In this document: in pieces, positions 49,371 through 61,430 of the stretch
Position numbering within the stretch: the stretch's first letter is position 1
Layout of the letters: each line of letters opens with the position of its first letter
Assembly: GCF_945859685.1 (NCBI RefSeq)
Contig: NC_079149.1
Span: 116,905,575 to 116,969,574 of the forward strand
DNA from: Eupeodes corollae
Lineage: Eukaryota; Arthropoda; Insecta; Diptera; Syrphidae
Reading direction: 5' to 3'
Length of the DNA: 64,000 bases
Notes under the pieces: generated by a model
What the model was told of the DNA's origin: nothing
The model's database searches: none
The model's input: the letters and a program-made list of their open reading frames with translations, nothing else
Position numbers and translations under genes: made by a program

Positions 49371-50290
49371 TCAAATATACTCAGTCATTAACAAATTTCT
49401 GTATTTAATAAAAGATTTAACAAAATTACACAATTCTTTCCAGTTTCTTCAGTTTAAAATTTCTTATGTGTCCATCATTGTAAAACGTTCCTTTCCTTCA
49501 TATGCAAGTCTGAAGATTGGAGAAATGCTTTTAGAGTGAAAGTTGTCTTCTTTGGCCTTCACGTTGCACGTGCAAAATTGGTCGGATGCACCATTGTATG
49601 GACTGCCGTTAAGGTAGATGAGCTCACATCTCGATTTAAACAGCAGCAATATTTCTTCGTAGCTTAGGTTGTCCTTAAAGAAGTTGTTACTCCAGAGGTG
49701 ATAATTCAATTGTGAATATATAATTCTGCTTTGAGATTATCGTGCTTCTTCAATCAATGCGTTTTGAGTGTAGTCTTCATTTATTTGCATTAAAGAGTAA
49801 AGTTGTTCTTTTAAGGAATCTAGGTTACTAAAGTTCCAGTCTAAATTAATATTGTAATATCAGGCAATATTTTGCCATTTCATCATTCACCAGTCGATGT
49901 TTCTTTGTTCGTAGTGCATCAATTTTTTCGTTAATCTATTAATCAGAATGTGAAGCAATTTTTAAAATGAAGTCTGCTTGAAACTTAAGGGTATTAGTAA
50001 AAATCTTAGGCAACCCTGTTTAAAAATATAATACATAATTTGGGGTTTTTCTTTTTAGACCAAACATTTTTTTCAGAAAATTTCGATGAAATTTTTCAAC
50101 CACTTCAAGTTCATCTATTCCCCAAATTTGAGCAGAATAACAGAGTGTTGATTTTACTACGGTTTCGAAGACTATATATTTAGACGAAAGAGTGATGTTT
50201 TGGTTGTAAAATATTTGTCGCCACGTGATGTTCACCAAGCTCTAGGAAGCAGGAGCTTTTTTTTAAGGTGGTTTTTGAAATCTAGAAAGT
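49371..50290 (-). pseudogene. C-terminal part of a LINE ORF2 (reverse transcriptase polyprotein)
   Basis: Minus strand. The segment near 50,238-50,020 reads VNITWRQIFYNQNITLSSKY then VFETVVKSTLCYSAQIWG and VVEKFHRNFLKKMFGLKRKT, matching the well-known non-LTR region after the RT domain (FxxxVKxxxLYGxxxWG...IEKxxxxFLKxxLGxxxxTP). It continues through frameshifts as LPKIFTNTLKFQADFILKIA, RLTKKLMHYEQRNIDW, LFKSRCELIYLNGSPYNGAS, FCTCNVKAKED (zinc-knuckle remnant, CxC) and ends NWKELCNFVKSFIKYRNLL with a stop at about 49,371. Several stops (TGG to TGA and others) show it is dead. The RT and endonuclease domains are absent: a 5'-truncated insertion. Confidence 0.8.
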
Positions 50291-51725
50291 TCGCTTTATT
50301 TCACGGTCCTAAAAACTTTTTCTTAGTTTATGTCACTTTAAAATCTCATACAAATAAATTATATTCAAAATTAGACAATTCGCAAAATTTTCCTACAGAA
50401 AAATCTAAATTTGTATAGATAAATTTCAATATAGTTAAAAGTCAATATTCGTTTGGTAGACGGAATGTCTTTATTTTTTGAAAAAAAAAAAAAAATACGT
50501 CGGTTTTTGAAAAAAGATATATTTTTATTAAAGTGAAGACAAATAAATGTAAATTAAACAGTTCACAATAAATTTTATAAAACACAAAACGTTATTAAGG
50601 ATTTCAAAAATGTAGTTCTTTTAAGGTGATGGGTTGTAATATAAAACTTTTATACGAATACATCAATTGGTAGTTAATAAAAAAATATCAATTTTACATC
50701 AAGTCAAATTTTGCAACGCAAAATTACAGTCATTTGCCTTTAAAATAAATTTGTATGTTAAACAAAATTCTTTTGTTCTAAGGACCTAATGTCATTGTTA
50801 AAATTTTAAGTTAAAACATTTTTTAAATTAATTATACCGAATAAAATCGTTTAGTTAAAATACATTTATATTACAAAAAAAACTCAATAAAAAATTAGGT
50901 AATTTCTGAAATTTGTTGTTTCAAACTAAGAAAACATTGCCTTAGTAATGCATGTACAAACATATACTTTGAATTTTCGGGAACAGTCATCTTCAACCAA
51001 TATTTTCATGATTTTTTTAAACTCTTCAAATTGGCTAAGTTTTTTTGATTCATTATTTAGTTAATGTAAAAATATTATAAAATTTATATTTTTTACCACG
51101 TGTTTTCACATTACACAGAATTTTTATAAAAATTATTTAAAATTCATTGAATTTTTTTAATGCAAGTAATTATTATTTTGCAATAAATTTTAATAATATT
51201 AATGACTATCTTCTTTTGATTTTTGTATAAATGTTATAAATTATACTGCTTGTTAAAAATACTAGGAAATAAAAAAATTAAAATTTATTAGCCCTACTGT
51301 AAGTTTCATTTGTGCCAAATCGCACAAAATGTTCATTGCTGTGTGATATACAAAAAAAAAACAAACATTTTCGAAAAAAAATAACTCTTAATTTGTTTAA
51401 GCACTGATACTTCTACACCAACATAAGCCCTGACGCAGTATCATTACTTTATTCATTCCAAGGACACTCGGCCAAAGAATTATTTTTGCAAGTTTTTAGT
51501 TGTAAATTGTTTTAATGTTTGCTTTTATTAAAAAACTGAAACGTATTATTTGAGTTAATAAATTAATAACATTTTATTTTACTAAAGATATTTATATCGA
51601 AAAACTTTTTGAAACCATTATAGGATTTTTGTATTTTGTTTAAGAAAGGTCAATCTTGTGGATTATGAATAAAATATTATTTAAGTTCTTACAACTATTA
51701 AAACCAAAAAATATTTTTTTTGCAG
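50291..51725. other. AT-rich non-coding stretch
   Basis: About 1.4 kb with no recognisable feature until the polypyrimidine acceptor TATTTTTTTTGCAG that ends at 51,725. Confidence 0.5.
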
Positions 51726-51995
51726 ATTTGTTTATATGGGAATAGCAACAAAAAACTCACTGCTTGTCGCTTACTATAATTTTGAAGGAATTATCTTTAA
51801 ATGGGAAGTTTGAAAATATTGATGTCCTTAAGCTTTTAACAACATAATGATTAACTTTAATGTATCTAATATTTTGTTATTAGCTATTAGATATAACCTT
51901 ACGAGCATAGATTTTACAACATTTTTTTTCAATGAAGTATATTTGGGTGAATTTTAATTTTTTGAAGAATTCATGAATAAAAATATACCTTATTA
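51726..51995 (+). CDS. Candidate terminal exon (exon E)
   Basis: After a strong acceptor, the phase left by exon D reads (D)LFIWE and stops at 51,743-51,745. An AATAAA signal follows at about 51,976. If used, this would be a short coding end plus roughly 250 nt of 3' untranslated sequence. The coding part is too short to judge and the prediction rests on splice-site quality and phase only. Confidence 0.2.
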
Positions 51996-52479
51996 ATTTC
52001 ATTGATGAATCTGTGTCCTAACATAATTTTGGAGATTAATTAAACCTTAAAAACAAAATTTGAAACAATATTTCGTAAATGTAAATAACGTATTTCAATT
52101 AAAAAGGTAAGAAAAGAAATTCATCCCCAATTATTGCAAAAAGCCTCAAACCAATCTAAACTTTATGTAAATAGAAAAAGAAATAATAAAAAGAACAAGT
52201 AGAGCCTTTTGGATCAATATCTAGCTTTTAAGTTATTACCAAGCTTAATTTCAGTATTATATACATCAATCTTATATCAATTTACTTTCTCTGGAGAATA
52301 AATAAAAATTAAAAATTCAACTTTATTTCAATCAAACTATATACGAGTAAATGCATTCTTACTCCTACATACGTATCATACAACATCAATAGATGCAAAT
52401 AAACTTCAGATCCATTTTCAAAATAAAATCTCTAATTTAATTGATACAATTGTCAATGACATTCACTCCATTTACAGTA
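51996..52479. other. AT-rich spacer
   Basis: Nothing recognised. Confidence 0.5.
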
Positions 52480-52900
52480 TTGAGCACAGTACAGACAGAT
52501 GCAGTATATAGTTTATTTGTCATTGTTCAACACAATACAAACTCGATACAAACAAAATCAAGTGCGCGCTCTCTTCTGTGATCAACTTGAATATTCTAAG
52601 TTCATTCAGTTACTGTTATATTGTATTGTATATTCTATATCGTTTGTGTTCAGTTCATAGAAACAGTACAAGTACAATACGTATATATTTAGCTTGTGGA
52701 AAATGCATTTGCATTTTACGGAAGTGCGAGAATTTCAAAACAACAAATAATGTTGATTTGAAATTGAATTTGAAGCAATGAAAGCACTCATACCCACACA
52801 CACTCGATATAGTGCAGGATGCAAATCACAGTTCCATCAGGATAATAATGTGTGTGTTGTTGAAGAAGAGGAAGAAAAAAAGTAAAGGATATCTTATCCC
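52480..52900 (+). promoter_or_regulatory. Possible promoter / 5' exon region
   Basis: Abrupt change from AT spacer to GTGCGCGCTCTCTTCTGTGA (52,561-52,580), followed by two initiator-type TCAGTT motifs (TTCATTCAGTTACTG at about 52,602, and TGTTCAGTTCATAG near 52,650), both close to the insect Inr consensus TCAKTY. A CA/GT-rich, GA-rich stretch ends near AAAAAGTAAAGG at 52,880, a possible donor. This resembles a fly promoter and untranslated first exon, but no start codon with a long frame follows. Motif-level inference only. Confidence 0.25.
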
Positions 52901-53640
52901 TTGCACAGAGCAATGCAATCCAATACACACAGATTCAAGAACTTGATAAAAACATGTTTATTTTTTTTTCTAGTTTTTTTCTTTATTTTAGATACTGGCT
53001 GACATTCTTCAAATGATTTTTTTTATTCAACCTATCAGGGAATTTCTTTTATTATTCATATATTCGATCATCTGAAGTATTCCGCTTCGATTGCACTTCA
53101 CAAACCGCGCAGAAACATCTCGTGTCTTGGAAGAATCGAACAAATCGTTTTCTTCCATGTATTTTTTGTATGGTTTATATCATTTCATCAGTGATGGAGA
53201 AGGGAAGTCTAGTGGAAATCAAAATAAAAATATTAAAATTGGATTGAATTGTACAAATAGAATTGATATGCAGCAAGGAGCAAACAACAGCACCAGCAGA
53301 AGTATGCAGCAGTGGCAGTGGTTGTGGCAGTGGCAGTTGAAAGACCAAGTGGGTATATCTTTTGGTTCTTGGTTTAGTGAATTTTCTTACTTCCTGAACT
53401 CCCCGACAAAAAGTAGGTAAATAATACATAGTACATAGACATAACTACACACAAATGTAGTAAAGATAAAATGTTTTGTAACAAAATGTGTGGTTCACTA
53501 TATTTCCTTCTCAAATCACAAACATTTGTATGTTTTTGATTTCTGCAAATATTTATGTATAAAAAAACCGGATGTATTCTTTCAAAAAAATATATATCAT
53601 GGTATTTTTGAATGATTACAACTAGTATAGACTAGAATTT
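52901..53640. other. Non-coding stretch with CAG/TGG-rich block
   Basis: ACAGCACCAGCAGAAGTATG and GCAGTGGCAGTGGTTGTGGC (53,288-53,330) give a 109-codon low-complexity frame (53,091-53,417). No domain or splice support. Confidence 0.4.
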
Positions 53641-54104
53641 GAAATATACCTTAGCTTTATGTTCATAATATAATATGCTTAAAATGAACCTCAAACCAAA
53701 ACATTTTTGTCAAAAAAGAATTTCAAGACTTAACGAAGGCTAAAAATTGATTTTTTGAAAGCGTTTTTGTTTTAAATTTATAAAGATAATGAATTAAATT
53801 TTTTTTTTAAAAAAAAGCTCAACATTTTCAACAAAAGAATCCAGACTTGTGTGTTTAGATAATTCAAATCTGTTAAACAGAAAAATATAAAATATAAAAA
53901 TATACCAGCAAAAAAAGTTACCATTTAATTTCTCAAAAATCTTCAATTTAATTACAAAATATTTTTGGTACGCAGCTAATTACTGCCTAAAAATGTACGT
54001 ATGTCTAAAATTTTAATTTTATTAAAAAAAGTTGACATAGGAACAACATAACATTTTTATAGGGACCATTGTATTTTCTTGTCTTAAGAAAATTGTTCTT
54101 AATT
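53641..54104. other. AT-rich spacer
   Basis: Nothing recognised. Confidence 0.5.
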
Positions 54105-54300
54105 TCACAAATTAAACTCAATCGAACAAATGGTTAAGGCCTTAGGGGCAAGGGCAAAGAGCTGGATGGTATCAGCTGACCCAATTTTTTGGACTTCTAC
54201 ATATATTGTAATGTCCTTTTTGATTGAAACCTCGAGTTTGAATTTTTTAACGAATGGAATACTTGTCATATAGTAGTCGCAAGTAAAAATATTCATCAAA
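54105..54300 (-). repeat. Interspersed repeat, 'ACTTGCGA' family, copy 3 (diverged)
   Basis: On the minus strand: TTTTTACTTGCGACTACTAT, then AAATTCAAACTCGAGGTTTC, GGACATTAC, and AAGTCCAAAAAATTGGGTCA. Copy 1 at 161-345 has the same blocks in the same order (ACAAATTTCGAACATGAGAT, GACATTCC, AAGTCAAACAGAGTGGGGCA). A 64-codon open frame coincides, which is probably chance. Confidence 0.4.
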
Positions 54301-55190
54301 TTGAAAGTCTAACAAACAAAAGATTAGATTTTCAGAATAATTTCAGACTATGACTTCTAACATTTTTTTAACAAAAACACAAGTTTAATTTTGTTTTACA
54401 AATATTAGAATCCTACAAAAGGGCTTTCAATAAAATTTGTCATTACAGCCCAATATTTGAAAGGCTGTCACTTAACAAGCTGTCATCTTTTTACAGTTTA
54501 CAAGAAAAAGCCAAACAATTATTTAAAAGAGTCTCTCATGAACTTCTTAAGGTTTTAAGAAAATATGAAAAACAACATTTTGCGTATATTTCCATATTTC
54601 TTTGTTCTCAAGATAGTTCAAAAACCCTAGATCAAAATCAATTTTTATCAGTTTTCAGTTGTTTTTGTTTGTTTGTAAAAATAAGAAGATGTTAATTGTA
54701 TTTTTATAAAAAAAATCCTAACCAAAAGTCAAAACCAATATTTTCAATATGATAATATAAGTTTACAATATCTTAGTTGAAAATTATTTTTTTACAAATT
54801 TTGTGTGGATTTTAAAACAATGTTTAATTGATGTCGAAATATTCGAGTGCAAAATTATTTGTACCCGCTTTTTTAATTTTTAGCTTTTGTTCAAAAACTG
54901 CCAAACATCAAAATAACAACATTAACAACATCAAACAAACAAAAATTGCATTATCATCATTGCTTAAGTTCAAAAAGTGGAAAGCAAAAAGAATTAGAAA
55001 TGCAAATTTAATACGTTCGTTATTTCGAATCACGCATTTTTTTTAAAGTTTTTTTAATGCAATCACACAAAGAAGGGTTCAAAAGTAAACTAACATTTTC
55101 GAAATAAAGTTTTCCCTTGCTATACAAGCTATTTTGTTCAATTGTACTAAAAAAAACCTATAAACGCAAATTAAATCCAGCTCTCAGCAA
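54301..55190. other. AT-rich non-coding stretch
   Basis: Around 54,600-54,760 there are phrases like the Helentron-like core (AAATCAATTTTTATCAGTTT, CAAAACCAATATTTTCAA), perhaps a very old fragment, but neither terminal signature is present. Confidence 0.4.
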
Positions 55191-57000
55191 TAAAATGTTC
55201 GACTTCGACCCTGTTTTGTTTTTTGTACCCTAACTTGATCATCCATTGTGTTCAGCTTAACTAAACAAGCGAACACATAAAAACTATCAACTATATGTGA
55301 CCAATTTCGTCTTGTCACGAAGTGCCATGTTGCAGATTTTATATATAAAGGTATTTGTTAGTAGGTTGGGTTGGTGTTCGTAGTACTTTCAATACAAATA
55401 AAAATAAAACTGAAACAAAAAAAAAACCAATTCCTAAATCCTTCAAATATCGAATTGCCAGCGTAAACACGGGATTTACTTAAGGATTCATTTCAAAATC
55501 CCATCCTCTCTTTCTATATTTACCTATACCTTTAGACCAACCTTCCTACCTCTTCACAAAAATAAAGGCAACACGCTTGCATCATGCCACTATCACCTGG
55601 AATAACAATTTCGTTGCAGTAAAACGCTTGCAATTCACCAACATTTTGGCACAGCACCAAATAGAAATGACACAACAACAAAAAAAAGCAACAACAACAA
55701 AAAAAAACGAAAACAAAACATAAAATCCTTAAACAAGGACATTTGGGATTGAGGAAATGAATTTTGAATAAAACACGAAAAACGTGCACTGAAAATGTCA
55801 ACGTCATGTCCTGGATGGCGGGCGTCGCGGTGATGGTACTGGCTGTGGTGGTGGTCTTCCTGCTGCCGCTCAACAGCCCACCTTAACATTTGGCCACCTA
55901 AAGTACCGATTTCAGGTGTTTCGCGAATGTAAACACAATTTGAAAATTCAAAGGACGCCAGAGAAAAACAAAATAAAACAGTAAAAAATAAAAAAATAAA
56001 AAACACGGAGAAAAACATACACCAGTCAGCAACAGCAGCAGCAGGAAAAACTCAGTTTTTCTGTAATTTTTTCGTTTGGTTTTATTTTTTGTATGTTGTA
56101 TGCTCGTTGTTTTTACGTTAGCTTACCGCTTATCGATGCCAATAGCAAGGGTGTTGAGGACCAAATACACACATACACACCTCTCCCAAAAACATTACCG
56201 AAGGATAAAAACAAACCAAAGCCCTCAATCGAGGATATTGGTTCGTTTACAGACGAAAAATCCCTTGAAATTGCATCACGTAGGGTAGTTTTGACGAAGC
56301 AGGACACTTACCTACCTCCCTCAAAAAAAAAAAGAAAAAAATATACAAAAAAATACCGTGTTAATGCTTTTCCCATATTATTCAGCCATTCAGTTTGTCG
56401 TTTCGTTGATTGTCACTTATTGAATAGTTGCTGACAAGGGTGGATGTGGGTATCCCTTTTTTCCCTGTATACCGTACCTACCGATGAAGTGATGGCGTTA
56501 GAGTTCGCCTTTTTGGTTTTATCCTAACAGCTAACACTATCATCCTGGTGCTTCCTTTCTTCTTTACTGATTTCGAATTCTGAGATAGAATGGGCTCGTT
56601 TGCTTTGCTTTGATTTCTTTTTTTCTTTCGTACCCATGTGTGTCACGTCGTCGTAGTTTGGGAGGGACCCACTTGAAGCGCTCCATCATCGGTCTATCGG
56701 TTTCGATTAAATCAAATAAAGGATTTCCATTTCTACTAAAACATTGATCAACAACATAACCACAATGGATGGATCCGATCCGTAAGGCGTAAGAGTGTTG
56801 GGTGTGTAAAGTGAGCGACTATATTGAAATAAGAGGCTTCCCCATCAGCTCATCGTAAGATAGGGGCTGTGGGGGCAGTAACGGCTCTATATTCAGTCAT
56901 GTAGAAAGGTTTAATTTTTCTCTTTTTATTTTGCCAATAACCAAGTGAGGCTACGTCTATTCTTAGTCGTAGATATTTACTCATAGAATTCATCAAATAA
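55191..57000. other. GC-richer island with CAG repeats
   Basis: Includes GGATGGCGGGCGTCGCGGTG and GGCTGTGGTGGTGGTCTTCC (55,811-55,861), and a CAG-rich run at 56,026-56,045. Overlapping frames up to 127 codons on both strands (55.5-56.4 kb) compete with each other and lack domains; one is dominated by Phe/Leu from a poly-AC tract. Candidate regulatory DNA. Confidence 0.4.
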
Positions 57001-57890
57001 TTCAGTTTAGAGGGGTTTTTTGGCACTTGGAGTTTCTGTCTGTTTGTTTGGTAGAAATTGAAGAGTAATTTTTTTCAGCTCCTTCACGTTTACGTCTATT
57101 TGCTTTTTTGGAGTTTTTTTTTCCTGGTACTGATGGTCTTCTAAAGTAAAGTAATTTGAAAAATGATGTTCTAGCAAAGTAAAAGTTGTTAAAGTATTAG
57201 AGGAAAAAGAAAAGTAAATCGAAAAGAAATTATTCATTTACACGCACTTTTTTATTTTATTTTTGTTTGTTTATTTGTTCTCTTCTTTTTTTTTTTTTGA
57301 ATATTTGATGTTTTGTAAAGGATGTCGGCGGATGGTTTCGAAGTTGATGGATTTCTTTGTGGGTTGGTTGTACTTACTCATATATTAAAATGGAAACAAA
57401 AAAATTTTGGAAAAAATAAATAAAATCTATGTTCAGACGACCATGTTATGATTGATGGATAATTTAGAAAGGAATATACCTACTTGAATACTTCATAAAT
57501 ATTAAGTATTTTTGTAAGGTGTCAATGGTAAATGGAAAAAGGTATTTATTTCATTAATTTGAAGGATTTTTTGGGACAGTTTTGGGTACATGCAAAAGTA
57601 CTTTTTTTAATTTCGTTTTTGTTATCGTAATCGATTGAAGACAGTTTTTATGTTACTCTCTCACAACTTAATAAGGTTAGAGTATTTTAATAAATGTTAT
57701 TTGGTACATTTTGATAAAATAAAGAATGATTATGAATTAAAAAGATTTATGTCATACAAATTAAATTGAGGATTCATACTTAATTTATATAAAATTAAAT
57801 TTTTAATTTTCTATTCTCTGTGATTGGCTTTTTGTTTATGATCAAAACATATGAGAAAGGAATGGATTTGCTATATATATAGGTGGTCTT
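57001..57890. other. AT-rich non-coding stretch
   Basis: Nothing recognised apart from T-runs near 57,285. Confidence 0.5.
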
Positions 57891-58860
57891 AAACTCTCTA
57901 TAACAAGGTCCCTTGAGTCGAAATGAAAGATTTTTAGAAAGATGACTGTGCGTGCGTGTATACGTATGTCCGTACATTCAGGACGGGTTTTCCTCGTCCA
58001 AGCTCAAGAACCAAAGAGATATCGACTTCAAATAAATTTTGTTATACACATAATAATACAGAAAGATGCCGAAAGGACTCTCACAAAAATTACGTGGGTG
58101 GTTTGGCTACCCCGAAATTTTACTAATAAAAAATGATTTTATCTCCAAAACAACTATGTGCTACGAAAAATAACGTTTTTAACTTCTGGAAAAATTAATT
58201 TCTGAAAAAATCAAATTGACAGTTTTTTTTTTCTAATAATAAAAAAGTTAGAAAAACACTACTCAAAGTTGATAAAAATTGATTTTCGACTAAAATATCT
58301 TTTCAAAAATATGACATTATGACTTCAAACTAATTTAAACTTATAAGAAATATTAATTCAACATTCTTTAAAATTTTGAGAAAAATCAAATTAGCAGTTT
58401 TTTGTTACTAAAATTTGGTGAAAATTTACTTTCGACTCAAATAGCTTTTCAAAAATCAAAAAAATTGGCTTCAAACTTATTTTATTTCAAAGTAAATATT
58501 GTTTTCGATATTCAGTAATTGTTTTATAAAAATCCAAAAGTTCGTTTTTTTTTTGCAAAAATATAGAATCTACAAAAAAATAAAACGTTAAATTTGGTAA
58601 AAATTGATTAGGGGTTCTCCATATCTCTCAAATTAATTTCATTCATCCATAACATCCATTCATCATTATATTTCAAAACTAGATTTTGAAATATAATTAT
58701 TTCATTAATGAATATTGTTGGTAATTTTAAAATTTCTAAGAATAATTCAACTGACAACTTTTTTAACACAACACGAAAACCTACAAACTTTTAAGTTAGT
58801 CAAATCGATATACGGGATCGAAAGTTATCAGTGTGGGTCACATCCTAGCCTCTTTTTTTA
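57891..58860 (-). mobile_element. Helentron-like non-autonomous element, copy G
   Basis: Minus orientation, about 970 bp. The right end carries AGTTAGTCAAATCGATATAC, GAAAGTTATCAGTGTGGG and TAGCCTCTTTTTTT. The left end has the family 3' region in reverse (AAGGTCCCTTGAGTCGAAAT, GAAAGATTTTTAGAAAGATG) and is cut just before the hairpin. About two core units are present. Copy F's block AAGCTCAAGAACC is also found near 58,001. Confidence 0.8.
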
Positions 58861-59168
58861 CTTGTTTTAGTACCAAAAAAAATGACTGTACAAATATTTT
58901 ATGAACAAAAACCGAGCATATTTTCAGAATAAGTGTTTACAACAGAGAATGGTGTTTTTGATCTTTATGAAACTTATTTCAACTTTAACAAAATATTTGT
59001 GTTTGTTAAACTTCTCGAATATCTCGTCTGATAATGAAAATCAATCTCACAAATTAAAAGTAAATGCTTCTTACTCAGATATATATTTATTAAAATCCCA
59101 CTAAAGAGAATTTATTGATTCCCTGAAATTTTGTTGAAATGATTTCTAAGTACAAAATGTTGCAAAAA
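58861..59168. other. AT-rich spacer
   Basis: Nothing recognised. Confidence 0.5.
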
Positions 59169-59299
59169 AAAATAAAATTAAAAAAGATTTTCTGCAAAAT
59201 AGCTTTTGTTTGGATTTTTTTGTAAGAAATTAATAAAATAAAATTAAAAAAGATTTTCTGCAAAATAGCTTTTGTTTGGATTTTTTTGTAAGAAATTAA
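59169..59299. repeat. Perfect 66-bp tandem duplication
   Basis: The unit at 59,169-59,234 (AAAATAAAATTAAAAAAG, TTTTCTGCAAAATAGC, TTTTGTTTGGATTTTTTTG) is repeated base for base at 59,235-59,299. Complete identity in AT-rich neutral sequence implies a recent event, or an assembly duplication. Confidence 0.9.
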
Positions 59300-60426
59300 G
59301 ATTTTAAAAAAAATATCTCCAAATAAAAATTATCTAAGTGAGCAAATTAAGTCAATACTTAAAAATAAAATTAAATTTTAATGTAAACGACTTTTTACTT
59401 TTTTTAAAACCATAATACAACTTTTTGAACCCAGGTGCAAAATGTGTTATTTGCCTGTAACCAAAAGATATTACAATTTTCAAAATACTTGTAGAAAAGT
59501 ACAAAATGGTATTCAAAACAATAACATACGAAAATGTTTAACTTACATTAAAATGTTGACGTTAAAAATCCTCTCATTGGTTGTGGCAAATAAAAGTACA
59601 CAATTTCACGCTACTTTACCATGATAACGTAAATTAAAGATAAGATTTATCTAGTGAGATTTAACTTGTTAAACATGCCACAAAAAATACATCAACTACC
59701 ATTAAAAGGTCAACTTTACTTTGATACTTAACGTAAGTTTCCCGCAATTAAAACTATATCACACTTTCACATTATTCTCATTTATCAAGGAAAAAGAAAA
59801 CATATATTATTATGGCAGAGATTGGGACTTAACTATTGTTTGTTCATCATAAAAATTGTATAAACAAATCATACTCAATCATTTTTGTCCTGTAACATAC
59901 TTAGTTTTGTCTTTTTCCATGTTGATAACTTTTTCATCCGTTGTTCAAACGCCATAACCTAACAAAATAATAATTTTGTGTCTTTCGTCTTCGAGCATAA
60001 AAACACAAAATATCATATAAAGCAATGTTTTGTTAGTTGATGTACTGCTTAGGTAAAGACCTTACGTAAAAGATATAGAGTGAGAATCATTATTCTACAT
60101 TACATACATATTTTTACTTCACAAAAATATCTTAAAAAGGGTGTTTTAACATTTCGTCGTATATCTATCCTTCATGTAATATTAATTTTCTTATCCTATT
60201 TCAACAAAAATAAAGTTCCCCTTAGACCCAGTTTTTCAATTCAAAGATAAACTTGGATTATTACTGTATCAGCTCCAAGTGATTGTACTCGAACCAAACC
60301 CTGAAACTACGGACTTGCTTAGCTGTCAAAATGTTCAAAACGGAAAACTGTGATTGTCAATCATAAGTTAAATGCACCATTTTTGACGATGCAATACAGC
60401 AATTCATGTATGTTAACACAAAATTT
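59300..60426. other. AT-rich non-coding stretch
   Basis: Mostly featureless. The segment 60,215-60,400 (AGACCCAGTTTTTCAATTC ... CTGTGATTGTCAATCATAAG) has higher complexity and might be a short repeat, but no second copy was found here. Confidence 0.4.
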
Positions 60427-61262
60427 AAAAAACAGGCTGGAAAGCGACCCACACTGATAAATTCCCATCCCGTCTGTCGATTTGTCTTGCTTAAAAGTTT
60501 ATCTAAATGTATCAATTTTTACCAAATTTGCGTTCTATTTTTTTTTAAATAAATTAAAAGCCAATATTTTTAATTTTTGAAAAGCTATTTGAGTCAAAAG
60601 TAAATTTTTCCCAAGTTTTGTATTGTTTTTTTTTTTAGGTTTTTATTTGTTTGTAAAAAAACTGTCAATTCGATTTTTTTTAATTTTACTGAATGTTGAA
60701 AACAATATATTTTGAAAGATGAAAATAGTTTAAGGCCAATATCTCAAAGTTTTGAAAAGTTATTTGAGTCCAAAATCAATTGTTTCCAACTTTCATACAT
60801 TTTTTGTTTAGGTTTTTGTTTTTTGTAAAACAATATTTTTTTAGTTTTTTTGATTTATTAAAAAAAATCGTTGTTTGGATTTTTTTCAAAACAATACAGG
60901 TTTAATATCACGTTACAATATATGATATAAAATTTAATTCAAGTCTCTAGCGTTGTTGGTTCGTGAGATATTTAGGGCTAACCAATTTTCTTGAGAGCCT
61001 TTTCTGCATCTTTCTTCATTATTGTTTGTATAACAAAAATCATTTGAAGTCGAAATTTCTTCTGGTTCTTGGGCTATGGACAACGAAAATAACGTCGCGA
61101 AAGTACGGACGTACAGACGTGCGGACTCAGAAACGTACGTACACACGCACGCGCAAACATCTTTCTAAAAATCTTTTATTTCGACTCTAGGGACCTTGAA
61201 ATGTCGAGAAATGTCAACACTTTCAATCGGCCCAATTACAATAACTTCCTATGGGAAGTTTA
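60427..61262 (+). mobile_element. Helentron-like element, copy with both ends (H)
   Basis: 836 bp from AAAAAACAGGCTGG through CACACTGATAAATTCCCATC, GTCTGTCGATTTGTCTTGC, two core units (GAATGTTGAAAACAATATAT near 60,690), TTCAAGTCTCTAGCGTTGTT, CTATGGACAACGAAAATAAC, TTTATTTCGACTCTAGGGAC and the intact end hairpin AACTTCC-TATG-GGAAGTT (61,243-61,260). It is the best reference for the family's termini because both are present in one copy. No protein is encoded; it would have depended on enzymes supplied elsewhere. Confidence 0.85.
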
Positions 61263-61430
61263 AAATGGCAAGGATTTGTGCGCCAAATAGAAACCAACTC
61301 TTATCAAATTTACAGATGGAATATGAGAGTGCCCCTCCCAAATTTGAGGCAAAAAATTGGATTTTACATCCCATTTGTCTTAATCTAGATGAAGTTGTAT
61401 TTTAAGCTTTAACAACTTTCTGAAACACCC
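61263..61430. other. Short spacer
   Basis: Mixed composition, nothing recognised. Confidence 0.4.

Noticed and set aside
53091..53420. 109-codon frame with Gln/Trp-rich middle
   Set aside because: The GCAGTGGCAG tract explains the composition; no other evidence of coding.
55532..56434. Several overlapping 64-127-codon frames on both strands
   Set aside because: Mutually overlapping, driven by AAC and CAG/TTTT tracts, no conserved motif visible.
60215..60400. Possible MITE between copies G and H
   Set aside because: No inverted ends or second copy found in the window.
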